NCBI RefSeq assembly: GCF_047495875.1
Contig: NC_092474.1
Location: 9,114,501 to 9,178,500, forward strand
Direction of reading: 5' to 3'
From: Pithys albifrons albifrons
Lineage: Eukaryota; Chordata; Aves; Passeriformes; Thamnophilidae
DNA: 64,000 nucleotides
Every line of letters begins with the position of its first letter. Positions within the stretch are counted from its first letter, which is position 1. The notes beneath the pieces are model-generated. The model was not told the DNA's origin, did not search any database, and was given only the letters and a program-made list of their open reading frames with translations. The position numbers were made by a program, and so were the translations under genes. Of the stretch, positions 36,944-48,054 are shown piece by piece.

Positions 36944-39573
36944 CAGACACAGAAAAAGGGCCTTGCCATCTTTGCAGACAGAAGGCTGGAACTCTATTTC
37001 AGTGACAAGGCTTCATTAGCCAGAACAGTTACTGGGCAGGAGCCTTGGGAAACCTTGGGCTTCCAGCTTTTCCTTCCACACTACCAGCAGCTCAGCTGGA
37101 GCCCCTGGCAGGGAGCTGCAAGCAGAAGCTGGGAACCAGACCTCCTCAGTGGTTTCAATGACCACAACTCCCCATCCATGCCAAGCCTTTAGCAACTCTG
37201 AGTCCCTGAATGGGACACAAGGGAACTGCCATGCCCAAGACATAACAGACACTTGACTCAGTGTCACTCACCAGCTCCCTGCTCGAGGCTTGGATCAGAT
37301 AGTGCCACTGCCAGACTCGTGCACCAGTGCCCAGAGGGCTCTGGCTGAAGGAAATCTCCTCCCTCAGCTTCACAGTTCCTGGTTCCCTCTCTGTTCCTCA
37401 GTCCCTGAGACAAAGCTGTGCTAATCTGGTTGGTTTTCTACCAGACCAAGGCAGTACTTTCCTCTCAACAAAAACAACACAAATTAAAAAAGAAATGGCC
37501 TGATGCCAAGCATGAGACTGAGGACAGGTGGGTTTGAGATACAGAGCTTGGCTCCACCAGTGCTCTGGGCAAACCAGGAACTAGTGCTGCATCCTCTATC
37601 AGGAGGCAGCCTCTGTGCCAGGTACAGCAATGTGCCAACATGGCTGAGGAACAGGCACTCTGCAGCACCTCCTGCACTGCCCACCTGGGGCTGGAGGGAA
37701 GGGCAGTGGGCCTTTACAGGTTACATCTTCCCATTATGGTTCCCCTTTTCAGTCCCCAAGCCCACTGCTTTCTGCACATTTAACTACAGTGGCCTTTTTC
37801 CAGGGAATGCAGCTGTCCTATTTCTATTTTATCTGTCTTTACTAGCATTCATCTGATCTCCAAGCAGGAGCAGCAGATTTCAACAAGCACCTTTCCCTTG
37901 CAGCAGTCAAAATCGTATCTGGTGTGATGCAGCAACTGTTTTCTATGCCAGAAAGCCTGGAAATAGCATCTCTGCAGATCTCCTGTTCCCCCACAGCCCA
38001 AAACAAGGCAAAAAGCAAAAGCCTGCTTTCAGGAAAAACTTCCCTTCCTATTGATTTTGACAAGAGAAAGCTTGGTAACTCCTTAGAATAAAACTGTGAA
38101 TTCCAATTTTACAGTAGGAATTACCGGTCAATCCACAAATATATTTTGCTATTTGGCTCACAGAGAAAAAATCAGATTGAGGTGCTTTAATAAATTATCA
38201 GCATGTTTAGAAGGATCCTAGTAAAAAAAATCTAATCTGCACAATCTAATGTGTCTTAATACCTGCTTAATTTTGACCACAAGCACTATGACATCTCTAT
38301 GATTGTAACAAATCTATATCTCTGCAAGGTAGAGTTTTGTAATTCTTCAGTGGTTTTTTGTTCCTTCCTTTATTTGGATTCCTTTAAAGTTTTGTCTCAG
38401 TTTTGAATTCCCTGGTTATGTGAATCCACACTTCTGGGATGATACATATTGCAGTGTTTTAAATTACTGACATGTAGCCTGAACTTCAGCTCCATTTTAT
38501 CACAGCCCTGTCCTGTGATTATGATTCTGAATGTAGGTTCAAATTCTGCATCTAAGGCTGTCTCTTGCTATTTGCAATAAAGAGAAATGTCAAGCATGTG
38601 AGATGCTCTAAGCAGAACTGCACTTAGAAAAGAAAAGAAGAAAGATACCCATGGGACTTTGGTAAATCTTTAGGAAAAAACAAACAGTGTAGGAATGTGA
38701 CAATGAGGTCTAGGATATCAAAATTCAGATGTGTTTGATGAGGAATTTGAGCAGAAGACTGGACAAGATCACCATCAGTGGTTTCCTCTTACTCGAAGTG
38801 TTCTGTGGTTTATGAGAATATCTTCTGGTTTGGCCACCAGAGCGTTTGGTTTTGCCTATTTATGTATTTCTCTGCCTATAACTCTCAGCAGATGGAAACC
38901 AATAAGATGGTTGCTCTGAGAGCCACCACTGGAGAAGTTGTGGATGGTGTGGACTGGGCGCTCCTCCCACCCGTAATGGAAACATGCTGAGTGCAAGTGC
39001 TGCACTTTGAACAGGCAGATCAAACACTGTGAGTGACAGGTTGAGAAAATGAAACAATCATCTCCATATTTTGTTGTAGGATTTTTTCCTAAGAAAATAT
39101 GAAAGTGAAATGTGGTGGACAGGTCCAAGGAGACTGAATTTAATCTGCTTTTGAAGTTGTTCGCGGATAACAAGAAAAAATGTGAAAAGGATTTCTGGAC
39201 GATCTCCTTCTATTCTGCAAGCCAATGGAATTTGCTGAAACAAGACCACCAGCTGCTTTGCTTGTAAGAGTTTGCACTGGATTTCAATGTATTCATTTCC
39301 TTCTAATGGGTGCCGACACTAATCCATACTGAAGATGGGCCTCGCCCAGTGCTCCAGATGCAAATGTCCCTTTACCCCAATGGTATTCAAAACTGGAAGT
39401 TACATTTTTCAATCTGGAAAGTTTGATGAATCAAACAATGCCTCAAATGCCTTCTGAGTGGGTGTAGTGAAATCTTGATTAGAATTGTGTGACCTGGAAA
39501 CCTGAAAAATAACTCATAAATTTCCTGTGTAGGAAGAGCAAGATAAGAAAAAGATGTTTGGGGTTTGTGGTAG

Positions 39574-39587
39574 TTTTTTTTTTTTTT
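39574..39587. repeat. T14 homopolymer tract
   Basis: Fourteen consecutive T. Read on the minus strand it is poly(A), but no AATAAA precedes it at the right distance, so a retrogene tail is not supported. Confidence 0.9.
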
Positions 39588-40100
39588 AAAGCATTTCTAA
39601 TGTCTATTTTAAAGCAAACATTTCTTGGAAGTTTGAAAATGTTCAGATCCCTCTTTCCAAACCATCCATCTTTTATCAGCTAGTTTCCTGAGAAAAACAG
39701 ATCTTGCACAATCTTGCTGTGTGTGTAACTACGTGTTTGTGCATGTCTCTCCATTAAAAACTGTGTGATTTTAAAATATTTATCACGATACCATGCACTT
39801 AATTTTGTTTATTACCTATTGATCAATGTCAACTAAATTTGACAGATATGGAGATCTTGAAGATACTCAAATCTGGTTTTAGCAAAAACTGGTTTTGCCA
39901 AATCTGCATAGTTTTGCACATAATTACTTTGTAATTTTCATCCATCTTTCTTTTCAGACTGTCCACGAAAACACCTAGACCTGATGGGTCTGTCTCCTGC
40001 TCTGCTGAGCCAGGGAGGCCAGCCAAGCTCTTACGCAAATGCAGTTTAACTAACCAAAATTTCGTTGTCCATCCTCCATTACTAATGAGCTCAGAAGAAA

Positions 40101-40122
40101 GAATGATGAGAGAATGATGAGA
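40101..40122. repeat. Perfect 11-bp tandem duplication
   Basis: GAATGATGAGA twice in tandem without mismatch. Confidence 0.9.
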
Positions 40123-40568
40123 GCTTAAGCCATTCTGGTTTACAAGCAGAAATGACAGGAATTGAGGTTGTTCAGTTTCTACTCTTGAGGAATAAGAAAA
40201 TCCTATGGAGAAATATGACAAAGTACTCAAGCACAGGAAAGGATGTGGCAACAGGAGGAAGCAATCTATTCTCCCAGTCTGTGGTGGGTGGAAGTAATAA
40301 AAAGTGATGCAGGATTAACCAAGGACAGACCAGGCAGGACACCAAGAAGCCACGTATTACAGCAAGGAATAATGAAGGAATAGGACTGGACTGTCTGGGA
40401 GGGTGCAGAAGCTCTGTCCCTGGAGAGGTGTAAGAACAGACTGGACATCTCCCAGTGGTGGCCCTGGGAAAGCTGAGTCTGCCCTGGGTCAGAAGAAAAA
40501 CTTTGATTCTCTTTTGGGATCCCTTTCTGCTCAATTTGCCTGTACTTCTGAAAGCAATAGAGTGGGCT

Positions 40569-40609
40569 GAGAAAAGGAAAGAAGTGAAGAAAGGGAAGAA
40601 AAAAAGAAA
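40569..40609. repeat. Polypurine tract
   Basis: Forty-one bases of A and G with a single T. It could form triplex or nucleosome-poor DNA. It is not adjacent to an LTR, so a retroviral polypurine tract is not supported. Confidence 0.85.
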
Positions 40610-41047
40610 TAGAATAGTATAGACATTTAGAGATGGAGAAGCAGGCAGAAGACTAAAAAATGAGATACATTAAGTAAATATCTAAAAATTCACCTTCTGA
40701 CTGCTGGAGAGACACTTGCACAGGAGTACCCCTGATGCCAGATGCAGCCACAGCTGCAGGCCAGCAAGCCTGTTCCAGTGTGGGATATGGAGCACCAAGC
40801 AGGTGCAAGGACTGTTCAGAAAACTGTCCAGCATTCTCTGTCATCCTTCACCTGACACGTGTCATTGTGTCCCAACATCACCCTTCCCAGGCCCTGAGCT
40901 GGTCTCCCAGAGACCTGTGAGCACACCCCCCAGAGTGTGTGACTGGAGCCTCCAGCTGTACCACACATGAAAATAAACAATGTGGGACCCACAGAAACTG
41001 AGTTTAGGTTCCAATTCTGCCAGACTTCACCTGCAGCATGGTAGATA

Positions 41048-41289
41048 CACAGAATCATTTAGGTTGGGAAAGGTCTTTAAGATCATTGAGTCCAACAGTT
41101 CCCCAAGCACTGCCAAGTGCACCAGTAAACCATGTCCCCAAGTGCCACATCTACACATCTGAAATACCTCCAGAGACGGTGACTCCACCACTGCCCTGGG
41201 CAGCCTGTTCCGATATTTGACAACTCTTTCAGTGAAGAAATTTTTCCTAAAATCCAATGGAAACCTCCCCTGGCATAACTTGAGGCCAT
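41048..41289 (-). mobile_element. CR1 LINE, 5'-truncated 3' end (antisense)
   Basis: The plus strand reads as the reverse complement of the CR1 3' region. It begins with ACAGAATCATTTAGG, the complement of the ATTCTRTG-type terminal repeat. It then carries the diagnostic words GAGTCCAACAGT, AAACCATGTCCCCAAGTGCCA, CCTGGGCAGCCTGTTCC, GTGAAGAAATTTTTCCTAA and AACTTGAGGCCAT. Similarity fades after 41289. Only about 240 bases remain, the usual 5' truncation of target-primed reverse transcription. No endonuclease or reverse transcriptase frame is retained. The minus-strand frame of 189 codons crossing this interval is not a gene. The low divergence of several diagnostic words suggests a bird-lineage subfamily, not one of the oldest. 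This element is the main evidence that the DNA is avian. Confidence 0.95.
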
Positions 41290-41600
41290 AACAGTGTCGT
41301 AACCAGGAACCTGGGCGCGGTGTTTCTCGGTATGAGGAGTCCATGAGACCGAACTCCCAGCGCTCCGAGGGAGCCTCTGGGATGCTCGGGATGAGGGCGC
41401 TGGAGATGCTGGTTTTGCACATCAAGCTGCTGCCACCCAATGGCCAGAGAGGACGAGCGGCGCCCGTCTGGATCGCCCACTGCCATTTGCAAGCGGGCAG
41501 AGGCTCTCCTGGGGTTTCTTCACACACGCAGAGAGACGCCTTGAATTCACCCCAACCCAGCTGGAAATCCCATCCACTATCCCTCCACTGCTGCACCTTC
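41290..41600. promoter_or_regulatory. CpG-rich patch directly beyond the CR1 truncation point
   Basis: About 18 CpGs lie between 41297 and 41545 (for example GGCGCGG, GACGAGCGGCGCCCG). Open frames cross it on both strands: plus 41343-41603 of 86 codons, and minus frames running into the CR1. I recognise no domain in any. It could be highly degraded CR1 internal sequence, which is itself CpG-rich, an unrelated GC-rich exon, or a small CpG island. I could not align it convincingly to the CR1 consensus by eye. Confidence 0.3.
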
Positions 41601-41604
41601 TAGA

Positions 41605-41855
41605 GGGCACAAGGATCTTGGAATACCATCCTCCATACTCTGTTATTTACGAGTCACACAGTAAGTCACTGTTATTGCCTCCAGCTCTGTCCCTTCCACA
41701 CATCCTGGCCAGTAAAACTTCCACTGCCATGTCACAGACACATTAAATACCTATCCCTGTGATCCACGCATGATTGATTTCCCCATCCCACATTACGGTC
41801 ATGATTAACCTTCTCCCACTACGTCACATATTCAATACACCTCCTTTACCTTCTT
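41605..41855. other. Noncoding, nothing recognisable
   Basis: Short C/T-leaning unique sequence between the CpG-rich patch and the next enhancer-like block. No gene or repeat is supported. Confidence 0.6.
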
Positions 41856-41859
41856 CGCT

Positions 41860-42290
41860 CAGACAAAATGAATCTCCTTAGTATTGTCAATAATAATTTT
41901 CTTTATATCCTGCATAACAATATGAGACAACCTGACAGAGCACTCGGGCAATAATTCAATCTTAGCTTCCCACCAACGTTCATTAAACTGAATATAACTT
42001 CACCAGATCTGCCACTGAATTATACACTCATATCCTTGTGGGAGTTGTATATTATTCCCTGGGGAATAGCAGCAATGCAGTTGAAGATGAAATAATTCGT
42101 TTTAGAAACCCCAGGATTGTATCTGATAGCACATTATTTCTTCATCTTGTTACTCACTTTGCATATTGGTAATTAGCAGAGGTTATTTCCTCCATTCCCC
42201 CCCCCCCCTTTTTGTTTCATTTCATGTCTGATAATATTAATCCATGTGAGATAATATGCTGGAAGATTTTAATACAGCTGAAGTGTCTGA
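41860..42290. promoter_or_regulatory. AT-rich homeobox/POU-motif block, candidate conserved noncoding element
   Basis: The block contains GTCAATAATAATTTT, GGCAATAATTCAATC, GAATTATACAC and GAAATAATTCG, followed by a composite of TTTGCAT (octamer-like, 42158-42164) and TAATTAGC (42170-42177) within 20 bases. Further TAATATTAATCC words follow. A C12 tract interrupts it at 42197-42208. No transposon is recognised. This density of TAAT and octamer words is what forebrain or neural enhancers near developmental genes often show, but base composition alone also favours such words. Conservation and activity are untested. Confidence 0.32.
42197..42208. repeat. C12 homopolymer tract
   Basis: Twelve consecutive C followed by T5. 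It is short and prone to sequencing and assembly error. Confidence 0.9.
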
Positions 42291-42294
42291 GATC

Positions 42295-43085
42295 TTCACT
42301 AGAGGAAGGAAAATCCTAAGAAATTATAATTCACTTTGGCAAATAACAAAAATCACTCCTCACCACTCCCTGCCTGTATTTTGGCATCTATCCCTTCCCC
42401 TAGAGAACAAGTCTCCCCTGGCCCTACCATGCAGCTGGATGGGGTCTCTGTGCAAACACTGTGTTTGCTTCTCCTACAGCATCATCTCCAGCCTTAATTT
42501 CTCTTCCATGCTTTTGAAGAGATCCTTATGATTCACCCAATTTGAATGATAAGCTCAAGACTTTTCACAGTCCATGGTGGTTTCTTGTGAGGGCTTTGGA
42601 AGCTATTCTGTGATGCTACTCTGCTGGGCATGGGGCGGGTTTGCAAAGGGCCACAGAGATTGTATCTGTACACAATGAAAAGAAATCCAAGATATGCAAC
42701 TGCTCCTGCCCTGTACTGTTTCTTCTGATCTCTCAGGCCTTTGAGGAGTTTCCTTTAGCCAGCACACATGGCCCCGTTTCCTACAATTGTTCCGTGTTGC
42801 CTTCATCAATTTGGTCACTGGTCACAAAGCAACTGAGAACCTCTGTGGACACTCCAGCATGAGCCCTGAGCACAGAACTGGTTCCCAGTCTCCACCAGAC
42901 AGGGCTAAAGAGTTGTCAGTGGCTCTGCTGGGCCATGGCAGCAACCGCCAGGCTCTGCCTCCTGCTTCTTTTTCACGGGCTGTCTGTTCCTGTCATGTCT
43001 GGGGACAGAGCCCAAACATTCCCCTCCACGTCACTCTCCTGCTCCTGCACAAGTTGCCTGCTGTTAAACCTTATCCTGCTGAATA
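42295..43085. other. Noncoding stretch, no supportable gene
   Basis: Frames of 68-115 codons in competing phases, no domain. No repeat is recognised. Confidence 0.6.
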
Positions 43086-43086
43086 C

Positions 43087-43270
43087 CATGTGTTTGATAT
43101 TAATTACATGTCCGAGCCCCATGAAAGTCATTGAAATTTAATGAGATGCAGGGATGGAACCACTGAGCCAATGGCATTCATTAAGGGTTGCCATGGAGAT
43201 CAGTTTGCCAGGCTTGACCCACATTAAGTGCCACTGGTCACCTCCCAAACAGACAAAAACATGAAATTAA
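43087..43270. promoter_or_regulatory. Enhancer-like block with an RFX X-box-like site
   Basis: GTTGCCATGGAGAT at 43187-43200 fits the RFX X-box half-site pattern GTTGCCATGG with an imperfect second half (GGAGAT against the usual GGCAAC or GGAGAC). It lies beside homeodomain words GATATTAATTACATG (about 43097-43111) and GAAATTTAATGAG (about 43133-43145). RFX X-boxes are typical of cilia genes and neural enhancers. The block has no recognisable transposon. Confidence 0.3.
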
Positions 43271-43274
43271 AAAA

Positions 43275-46200
43275 AAAATTGAAGCCAATTCCTGAGGGGT
43301 CTGAGCACTGTGGGCTCTGACGGCCTTTCGTCAGTGCAGCTGGGGCTCAGCCACGTTCAGTGTGTGGCTCTGTCAGGGAACAGGCTCTAACAGAAGTCAG
43401 GAGGTGCTCCTGCATGGCATCTGCAGAGAGGAGAAACAACCCCACCAAGTCACTGACACAAAGAAGCCAGAGAGCTCTTTACACTTCCCTTCCAGCCCTT
43501 ACAAAGGTGCAGCTGAACAGAGCTGTCCACTTGAAACACATTTTGTGCTCTGTTTCCAAAACAATGCTGTTTCTAGCAAATATCAGCATCATGGCTCTCA
43601 GTCTGAGGAGATGGCGTGAGAGAGTGAGAGGTAGGGGTGTTGTTGGAGAAAAGAGGTTGTAACTCAGCATGGAATTACTAAGATGGAGAAATTTTAAAAG
43701 AGAAAGCTTCAGTGAATGCCCTGCACAGGGGCTGGGGAAGCTGATATTACTTCTTAGCTCAGCCACAATCTCTGCACAGCCTTGGCCAAACTCCTTACTT
43801 CCCATCTCCCCCATTCCCTCTCCAAAATCAGGGTCACAACACGTCCTTCTTCCCTATGCTGACCTACTGAGACAGAAACCAAAATAAAGTCCTGCTCGTA
43901 TGCTTTTCTAGTGCTCAGTGAAAGGGGCAGTGTGACCTCTGACAGCTCTTTGTAGTCTCTCAAAATAAATAATGATTTTAAACCAGAATTAATTAACCAG
44001 CTCACCAATCTGCCTACTTTTCAGCCCACCAGTAATCTGTAAGATTCAGACTGGGATGCAGCTGCAGGAGTGGCTGGGTGGGGTGGGCCCAGGGGAGGCA
44101 GAAGGCTGGTTGTGCAGTAACACACACACAGCTCTGACTCCCAGGCAGTGTCTTTATCTCTCAGGTAAATCTGGTCCCATTGCAGAGCAGCCCCTCACAC
44201 AGAGCTTGCTGCAGGTGACATGGAACAGCAGCAGCAGAGCTGCCTCTGGTTTCCAAAATATTTTAATATTTTATTTTTCAGCCTTAGTCCAAACACATAC
44301 CAGCAAACACACGCAACTGTCCCATCCCAAGTTCTAGAAAGGAAACTACAAGAATGTGATAGTTGAGGCCAGGTTTCAATGAAATGAAAAATACCGTCAT
44401 CACAAAGGCAAAAATACAAGTTACAATTTATAAGGCAACTAACCCCTAAGCACAGAGGCCATCCTTTGAAGCACAACCCAAAAACCAGAAAGAAATTGCA
44501 ACAAACTTATCTGAGTACATCTGGTTCACCTAACCCATCTGCAGCCCTGGGAAAGAACCCCACTGCCAAAAATGGCTGAAACCTTATCCTTACAGCCTAC
44601 GGGGGTTCAGATAATTATATCTGACATGAAAACTTGTAGCACATACAGAAAACTGGAGGGGGAAGAAAAGGTCAACTGTATAAAGATGCAATCACTATGG
44701 AAGGGGCCAAGTTACAGCATGGTGAGCTGTTCAAACAGCCAAGATAAATAAGACACAATTAGGGTTACATTGGCTCACCCTTTTGAGATCCCATATGTGG
44801 GTGTATGAACCTTGGAAAAAAAGGGCCAAGTTATCAGGACTTGCTGCTTATTTAACTTGGCCCATTTCAAGGCTCAGCCTGTTCTAACTTCATCCCATTT
44901 TTTGCAGCACACATCCCATTTCCAATATTTTTGTTCTTGTCAAGTGCTTTCTGATCACATCGCTCTTCTTTTTATTGTTTTCATTAAAAAGAGAAAAGTG
45001 CTGAGAAAGGGAAGCCAATCTGAACTCAGGGCCTCCTACACCAAAGTCAGCAAACCTTATCCCTTTGTGCCAGCCAGCCTGGGGTCTTTGGTCAAAAATG
45101 AAAGTACAAGAATTTCCAGTGTGTTTAATTACCAACCACAGGGAGCCTGGTACAGCCCCACAAATGGAATAACAACATATTGAAACTGGCAAAGAAACAA
45201 CTTATTGAAAATGGCAAAGAAAAATCAACTGAAAATATTTTGTAGAAGGGCCACAGAACTGAAGCTCACTTCTGGAAGGATGCAGAACTTTGTGAGAACA
45301 AAACATTGGCAATCAAAGCCTGACTCCTGCAGAGCTCCTCACACTCACATCTTGAGATAAGCATTCCCCAGTCTCTGCAGAGATTCAGAGTTTAATCTAG
45401 TGTTTTACATGGCTACCACACCAAAAGGGGCTTGTGTCCAGCAGGAAGGTTAATTCAGAACACTTGTTACAGTTCTGCCCTCCTCAACACATGTTATAAA
45501 CAGTCAGAAACTCTAGTTATAAATGTCTGTAGTTGCTACTAGTCCCAGTATTTGAGATGTTTCCTGCTACCTTAATATTGCCAATCCCACCAAGCAGGCA
45601 GGAGGCTGACCCACCACCTCCTTTAGTCCCTACAAGCCACTCCTCTGAGCCATTAGGAACCCTTTCTGTGAATCTTGGGAGTGTCTTCACTCCCATGTGA
45701 AAGAGTACCTGGTTACATTTGGGGCACGGATACAGAGGAGGAGGGAGGCCACAGGGACACATGCAAATGTGCACAGCTGCAGGGAGCAGAGGAAGACTCA
45801 GCGGTGCAAACCTTTTGCTCGGCATCCCAGATTTAACAAGTCTGTTAATGTTGCACATATCAATGGAATGAGATTTCCTCACTACATGCACACAGTAAGT
45901 CTGCCATGAGCAGCCCCACAACGACTTTAGCAACATGCTACTGTGGTGCCCAGGCAGGTTTGTAACACCACAGGGGTACTCATTTCGGTCATTTAAATCC
46001 ACTGAACTGCACAAGTTCCAATAGCTCTCGAACCCTTTAATGTAGGACAGAACAACTACAATGAAAAATATATTCAAGAGTGGTTCATCTTACCCCAGCT
46101 CAGAGAGCTACAGGAGGTGAGCCCAGACAACTCCACAGTGCGGATGGTGGCGACTCACCTGCAGTTCTGCAGTTGGCTGTCTAGAGCAGGCCAAGGAGGA

Positions 46201-47400
46201 TGCTGATACCAGAAAAAAGCCATTAATACTGCAATAAAGGAGAACTCGTGTGTATGGAGCACTGTATGCAGATCATGCCATAAATGTGCTGGCCCTGTCA
46301 CTGTCTCAGCAGTCTCTGCAGCACAGCCCTGCTGCTGGCTGTCAGCTGGGTAAGTGTCTGCAAACAGTTCTGCCAAAATCAGAGCCCCAGAACAACAATA
46401 ACACTGCTTGATTTTCTGTGCAGGATTCCAAATCAATAAAACTGAGTGAAGGTACTACTAAATACACATTTTGTTCATTGCACACTGTCTTTCAGCAGGG
46501 TTCATTAATTTATACGCAGCTCTGCCTTTCTCCAGCATTCACTGTCATCTGCTCTGTGGAAATTTGCTCCTTTTTCAGGTTTGTGTCTCTGCACCTGGTT
46601 TCAAGAGGCTGTCTGGTAACTGAGGAAGTGCTTTGCCCTCCCTATAAAAATGTGTTGGTTTAACACACAGTGGCTTTTCTTCTGGGTGAAGGGCAAAATT
46701 CTCATCCCTTATGCCCCAGTGCAACCCCATGGAAGACAAACAGGAGTCTGTGCTCAGTAAAGCACAGATAATTAAGACAGGAAAATTAGGAAAGGCTCCT
46801 GGAGCTCTTCAGAGGGCACTGGCTGTTGTGCTGTCTGTGCCAAGTTCCAAGAGGCCTCAGCCTGGGACCACAGCCAGATACACACAACTTCTGGACTCCA
46901 TGCACTGTGTGTCTTCTGGGCTCACCCAGTTCATCCCACAGCCCAGCAGGATGGAAGTGCCTATGAGTTTTTAATGGCAGTGCCAGGTTCAGTTGCTCCT
47001 GATACACCAGACAATGCCCATTTTGCTGGGAGGAGAAAAGCAAAGATAAAGGAGCTGAAAAGGTCTGAGCCAGAGAGTAGAGTGAGGCCTTCAGGGCCAT
47101 CTGGACCCAACAACACAGCCAACCTTCCCCTCCCTCCCCCTTCTCTGGCAAGAGGGCTGGCTCCTTCCAATTGTCGGGAGGGGGAAATGCCATATGGGCT
47201 TGTGGGTGGAAGACTGAAGGGACATCCAATACAGCAGAGAGATGAAGGTGGAGATAAACACAAGTATGCTGAGGAAAAACATACCCTCCATACCTCCTTG
47301 CCTCCTCTGCCAGAGATTTTGGGACCAACATCTCCCCGCTGTTTTATTAAACAAAAGTACCTACCCTATTGCCCCATGCCAGACAGGCATTTTTCTTCTG
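43275..47400. other. Noncoding stretch, no supportable gene
   Basis: It holds the largest open frames of the window: 45517-46077 minus (186 codons), 46786-47331 minus (181) and 46974-47552 plus (192). The last two overlap each other on opposite strands, so at most one could be real. None has a domain, and the 192-codon frame is Pro/Ser-rich as expected from its base composition. An imperfect tandem duplication lies at 45177-45229. A short run of four CAG-type triplets occurs at about 44224-44236. Confidence 0.6.
45177..45229. repeat. Imperfect about 25-bp tandem duplication
   Basis: ATATTGAAACTGGCAAAGAA at the start of the first copy and TTATTGAAAATGGCAAAGAA at the start of the second (from 45202) match at all but two positions. 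The copies then end AACAAC and AAATCAAC. Confidence 0.75.
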
Positions 47401-47407
47401 TTGTGCT

Positions 47408-47431
47408 CCCCCCTCCCGCCCTGCACTCCCC
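47408..47431 (-). other. G-quadruplex-capable tract on the minus strand
   Basis: The plus strand carries C6, T, C3, G, C3, six other bases, then C4. The minus strand therefore has four G runs of at least three with loops of 6, 1 and 1 bases, which meets the usual quadruplex pattern. Confidence 0.6.
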
Positions 47432-47639
47432 AGAGCCACTGGCACAGAGACAAGGATGCAGCTCAGATCAACCAGAAGTACCCAAAGAAGGAACCCAGCC
47501 ATACAGCCCCTCTTCCCCTCTCCATTCATCACTGTCAAGCTGCAATAATTGAACATTTGCATCCCTGATTTCACACAGCCATCCCCACAACTCCCTGCAA
47601 GTCAGCAGTCCACCTATATTTACAGACACACGTGTGTGC

Positions 47640-48022
47640 TGGGTATCTGCTGGTGGTGAGGGCTGTAGGGACAGGGGGAGCAGAGAAATGTGTTCTCTGT
47701 CCTGCTGGTACATGACAAAGAGTTCTGGCCCCGAGGCTGGCCATCAATACTGGGCTTTACTCCTTATGGTCTTCCATCCTATCTCACAGTATAACACATT
47801 CACACGATGCTACTGCTCTTTGGAGTTTCTTCTGTTTGTTTGCACCGTTTACACTTTTATCTCCTTCCCCTGTGAGCCCTCATGGGGGTGTCTTCACTTA
47901 GTATGCAAGCCTGGTTGGCCAGTTGCCATAGCAATCCATTGCAGTCTTCATAATATTGCAGGAAGCAAGATCAAAAATGCAGGATTGGGATTGTAATAAA
48001 GTGAAACCAAAAAAAAAAAAAA
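47640..48022 (+). other. Possible retroposed or transcript 3' end (AATAAA plus A14)
   Basis: An AATAAA hexamer at 47995-48000 is followed after eight bases by fourteen consecutive A (48009-48022). This is the layout of a processed transcript tail inserted in the genome, or of a genuine poly(A) site in an A-rich context. No protein similarity is visible upstream, and I found no target-site duplication. Poly(A)-tailed retroposition is rare in birds because CR1 does not use poly(A) tails, so a simple A tract with a chance hexamer is quite possible. Confidence 0.22.
47922..47935 (+). promoter_or_regulatory. RFX X-box motif
   Basis: GTTGCCATAGCAAT matches the bipartite RFX consensus (GTNRCC, 0-3 bases, RGYAAC) at every position except the final C, where T occurs. 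It is the best X-box in the window. It lies 60 bases upstream of the AATAAA/A14 feature. Binding is inferred, not shown. Confidence 0.4.
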
Positions 48023-48052
48023 GAGGGAAAAAATGAGGAGAGTGAGGAGAGG
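48009..48052. repeat. A14 plus GA-rich purine tract
   Basis: A14 is followed by GAGGG, A6 and GAGGAGAG-type words, with only two non-purine bases. It is low-complexity sequence. Confidence 0.85.
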
Positions 48053-48054
48053 TA

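Larger units (their letters stand above)
36945..41045. other. Noncoding stretch, no supportable gene
   Basis: Frames up to 140 codons (39829-40251 minus) lack domains. The region holds a T14 tract (39574-39587), an 11-bp duplication (40101-40122) and a purine tract (40569-40609). The last 50 bases before the CR1 (about 40993-41045) contain GTTCCAATTCTGCC, a word typical of old sauropsid repeats, so the CR1 may have landed in an older element. Confidence 0.6.

Noticed and set aside
41027..41596. 189-codon open frame on the minus strand
   Set aside because: Roughly half of it is CR1 3' sequence read through. It is not a domain-bearing protein and the element is 5'-truncated.
45517..46077. 186-codon minus-strand frame with a hydrophobic start resembling a signal peptide
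   Set aside because: The hydrophobic N-terminus comes from an AT-rich stretch. The remainder has no family resemblance, and no exon structure is visible.
46974..47552. 192-codon plus-strand frame, the longest in the window
   Set aside because: Pro/Ser-rich with no domain. A 181-codon minus frame (46786-47331) and other frames overlap it, as expected from GC-richer noncoding DNA lacking stops.
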